Below, piece by piece: positions 63,465 through 64,000 of a stretch of 64,000 nt of DNA. The notes beneath the pieces are model-generated. The model was not told the origin of the DNA and did not search any database. It saw nothing but the letters and a program-made list of their open reading frames with translations. Position 1 is the stretch's first letter. Each line of letters begins with the position of its first letter. The translations under genes and the position numbers were made by a program. Source of the stretch: a virus; IMG/VR virus record IMGVR_UViG_3300003322_000571, positions 286,090 to 350,089 of that record; one strand, 5' to 3'.

Positions 63465-63477
63465 CAAAGGTTAAACA

Positions 63478-63717
63478 ATGGAAATCAAGATCATTACGCA
63501 TTTCCCGACAGACGACGAAGATTGTAACGGCGATTACTACGACGTTGAAGTTCAAATCGATGGTAAAGTTGTTGCTAGCTTCGGTGATTACTACCACGAC
63601 AAAGGTCAGGATAAGGCAGAGGCGTGGAAAGATGGGTACATTGCTGCAATGGAACAGCTTGCACCGACGACGCAGGTTACAGTTGATTACGATTCCGTTG
63701 CAGATCGAGACGATTGA
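63478..63717 (+). CDS. Small acidic protein (79 aa)
   Basis: MEIKIITHFPTDDEDCNGDYYDVEV, double-psi-like beta start then a helix (KAEAWKDGYIAAM). AAAGG upstream. Unknown. Confidence 0.6.
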   Translation: MEIKIITHFPTDDEDCNGDYYDVEVQIDGKVVASFGDYYHDKGQDKAEAWKDGYIAAMEQLAPTTQVTVDYDSVADRDD

Positions 63718-63724
63718 AATTAAT

Positions 63725-63811
63725 GGATAGTTGTTCGCTTGGAGCGTAACTACTTTGGAACAGTAGTCCACTTGTGAAAAGCAGGTGAGAGTTCGATTCT
63801 CTAACTATCCT
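63725..63811 (+). tRNA. tRNA-Ser(GGA)
   Basis: Acceptor GGATAGT/ACTATCC, anticodon arm CTACT-TTGGAAC-AGTAG, long variable arm, T-loop TTCGATT. Confidence 0.9.
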
Positions 63812-63821
63812 CATACATTGT

Positions 63822-63895
63822 TGCGTAGATAACAGTTACTTCTTTTATTTTGCTTATAAAAAGGACGGGGTTCGATTCCCTGTTTGGAAGCTGGG
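63822..63895 (+). other. Possible degenerate tRNA-like segment
   Basis: A T-arm (CGGGG-TTCGATT-CCCTG) and an AT-rich anticodon-like hairpin TTTAT-TTTGCTT-ATAAA, but no matching acceptor strands. Confidence 0.3.
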
Positions 63896-63936
63896 TGCCA
63901 CATGTGCACTGTTGTCGACTTCATCTCAATGTTATT

Positions 63937-64000
63937 CGGAGTGTAGCGCAGTCTGGCTAGCGCAACTGCTCTGGGAGCAGTGGGTCGGGGGTTCGAATCC
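63937..64000 (+). tRNA. tRNA-Pro(TGG), truncated by window end
   Basis: CGGAGTG acceptor, D-arm AGCGCAGTCTGGCTAGCGC, anticodon arm ACTGC-TCTGGGA-GCAGT, start of T-arm. Matches bacterial tRNA-Pro, but position 33 is C instead of U. Confidence 0.82.

Noticed and set aside
1-64000. CRISPR array
   Set aside because: No regularly spaced direct repeats were seen; repeated motifs in the right part are tRNA T-arms.
55840-64000. Numerous 60-100 codon frames on the minus strand across the tRNA array
   Set aside because: They are complements of tRNA genes and lack ribosome-binding sites.

Overview
This 64 kb window is a slice of a large tailed-phage (T4-related myovirus-like) genome. It encodes a T4-type replication and nucleotide set: gp41-like helicase, primase, type II topoisomerase subunits, class I ribonucleotide reductase, thymidylate synthase, DHFR, dCMP deaminase, PhoH and Rnl1 RNA ligase. 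It also carries an endolysin, a transglycosylase, a long tRNA array, and sites resembling the T4 late promoter (TATAAATA, here mostly CATAAATA/GATAAATA/CGTAAATA). Genes are tightly packed with ATGA/TGATG/TAATG overlaps, and there are no rRNA or host housekeeping operons. A circularly permuted, two-piece tmRNA and a very bacterial-looking Prs hint at a proteobacterial (perhaps betaproteobacterial) host; this is inference.

Layout. 1-8.6 kb (minus): transglycosylase, 2OG-oxygenase-like protein, aspartyl/zinc-protease-like protein, PD-(D/E)XK nuclease, acidic structural-like proteins, replicative helicase. 8.7-10.1 kb (plus): dCMP deaminase, HAD phosphatase, 2H phosphoesterase. 10.2-38.3 kb (almost all minus): AAA+ ATPase, topoisomerase subunits with a phosphoesterase between them, SprT-like protease, primase, ClpP-like protease, permuted tmRNA, nrdA/nrdB, an Acb1-like anti-CBASS candidate, an HNH/RNA-ligase fusion, DHFR, two GC-richer secreted proteins, NAD-dependent ligase, thymidylate synthase, Thg1-like enzyme, PhoH, MazG-like protein, tRNA-Gly, HNH nuclease, PTH2-like protein, Prs. 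38.4-64 kb (plus): muramidase, CoaE and CoaD, NadM-Nudix, a ~1.08 kb non-coding transcription unit, a second structured RNA beside tRNA-Met, an amber-reading (CTA) tRNA, VWA protein, M23 peptidase, Rnl1, LemA-like protein, and from 55.8 kb an array of more than 30 tRNA or tRNA-like genes mixed with small genes and several non-tRNA RNAs closed by long stems.

How it fits together. Nucleotide synthesis, replication and ligation genes supply DNA. Prs, NadM-Nudix and the NAD-dependent ligase point to NAD+/PRPP management, and CoaE-CoaD to CoA synthesis. A large RNA-centred toolkit (tRNAs, tmRNA, Rnl1, HNH-RNA ligase, Thg1-like enzyme, 2H phosphoesterases, PTH2-like protein) suggests defence of, or substitution for, the host translation apparatus. 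I read the stop codons of about 70 genes: nearly all are TAA or TGA. The only TAG terminator I found is immediately followed by TAA. Since one canonical and two non-canonical tRNAs have anticodon CTA, partial TAG reassignment or suppression is worth testing.

The least explained material is RNA: the 43.4-44.5 kb unit, the RNA at 44.8 kb, and the long-stem RNAs inside the tRNA array.
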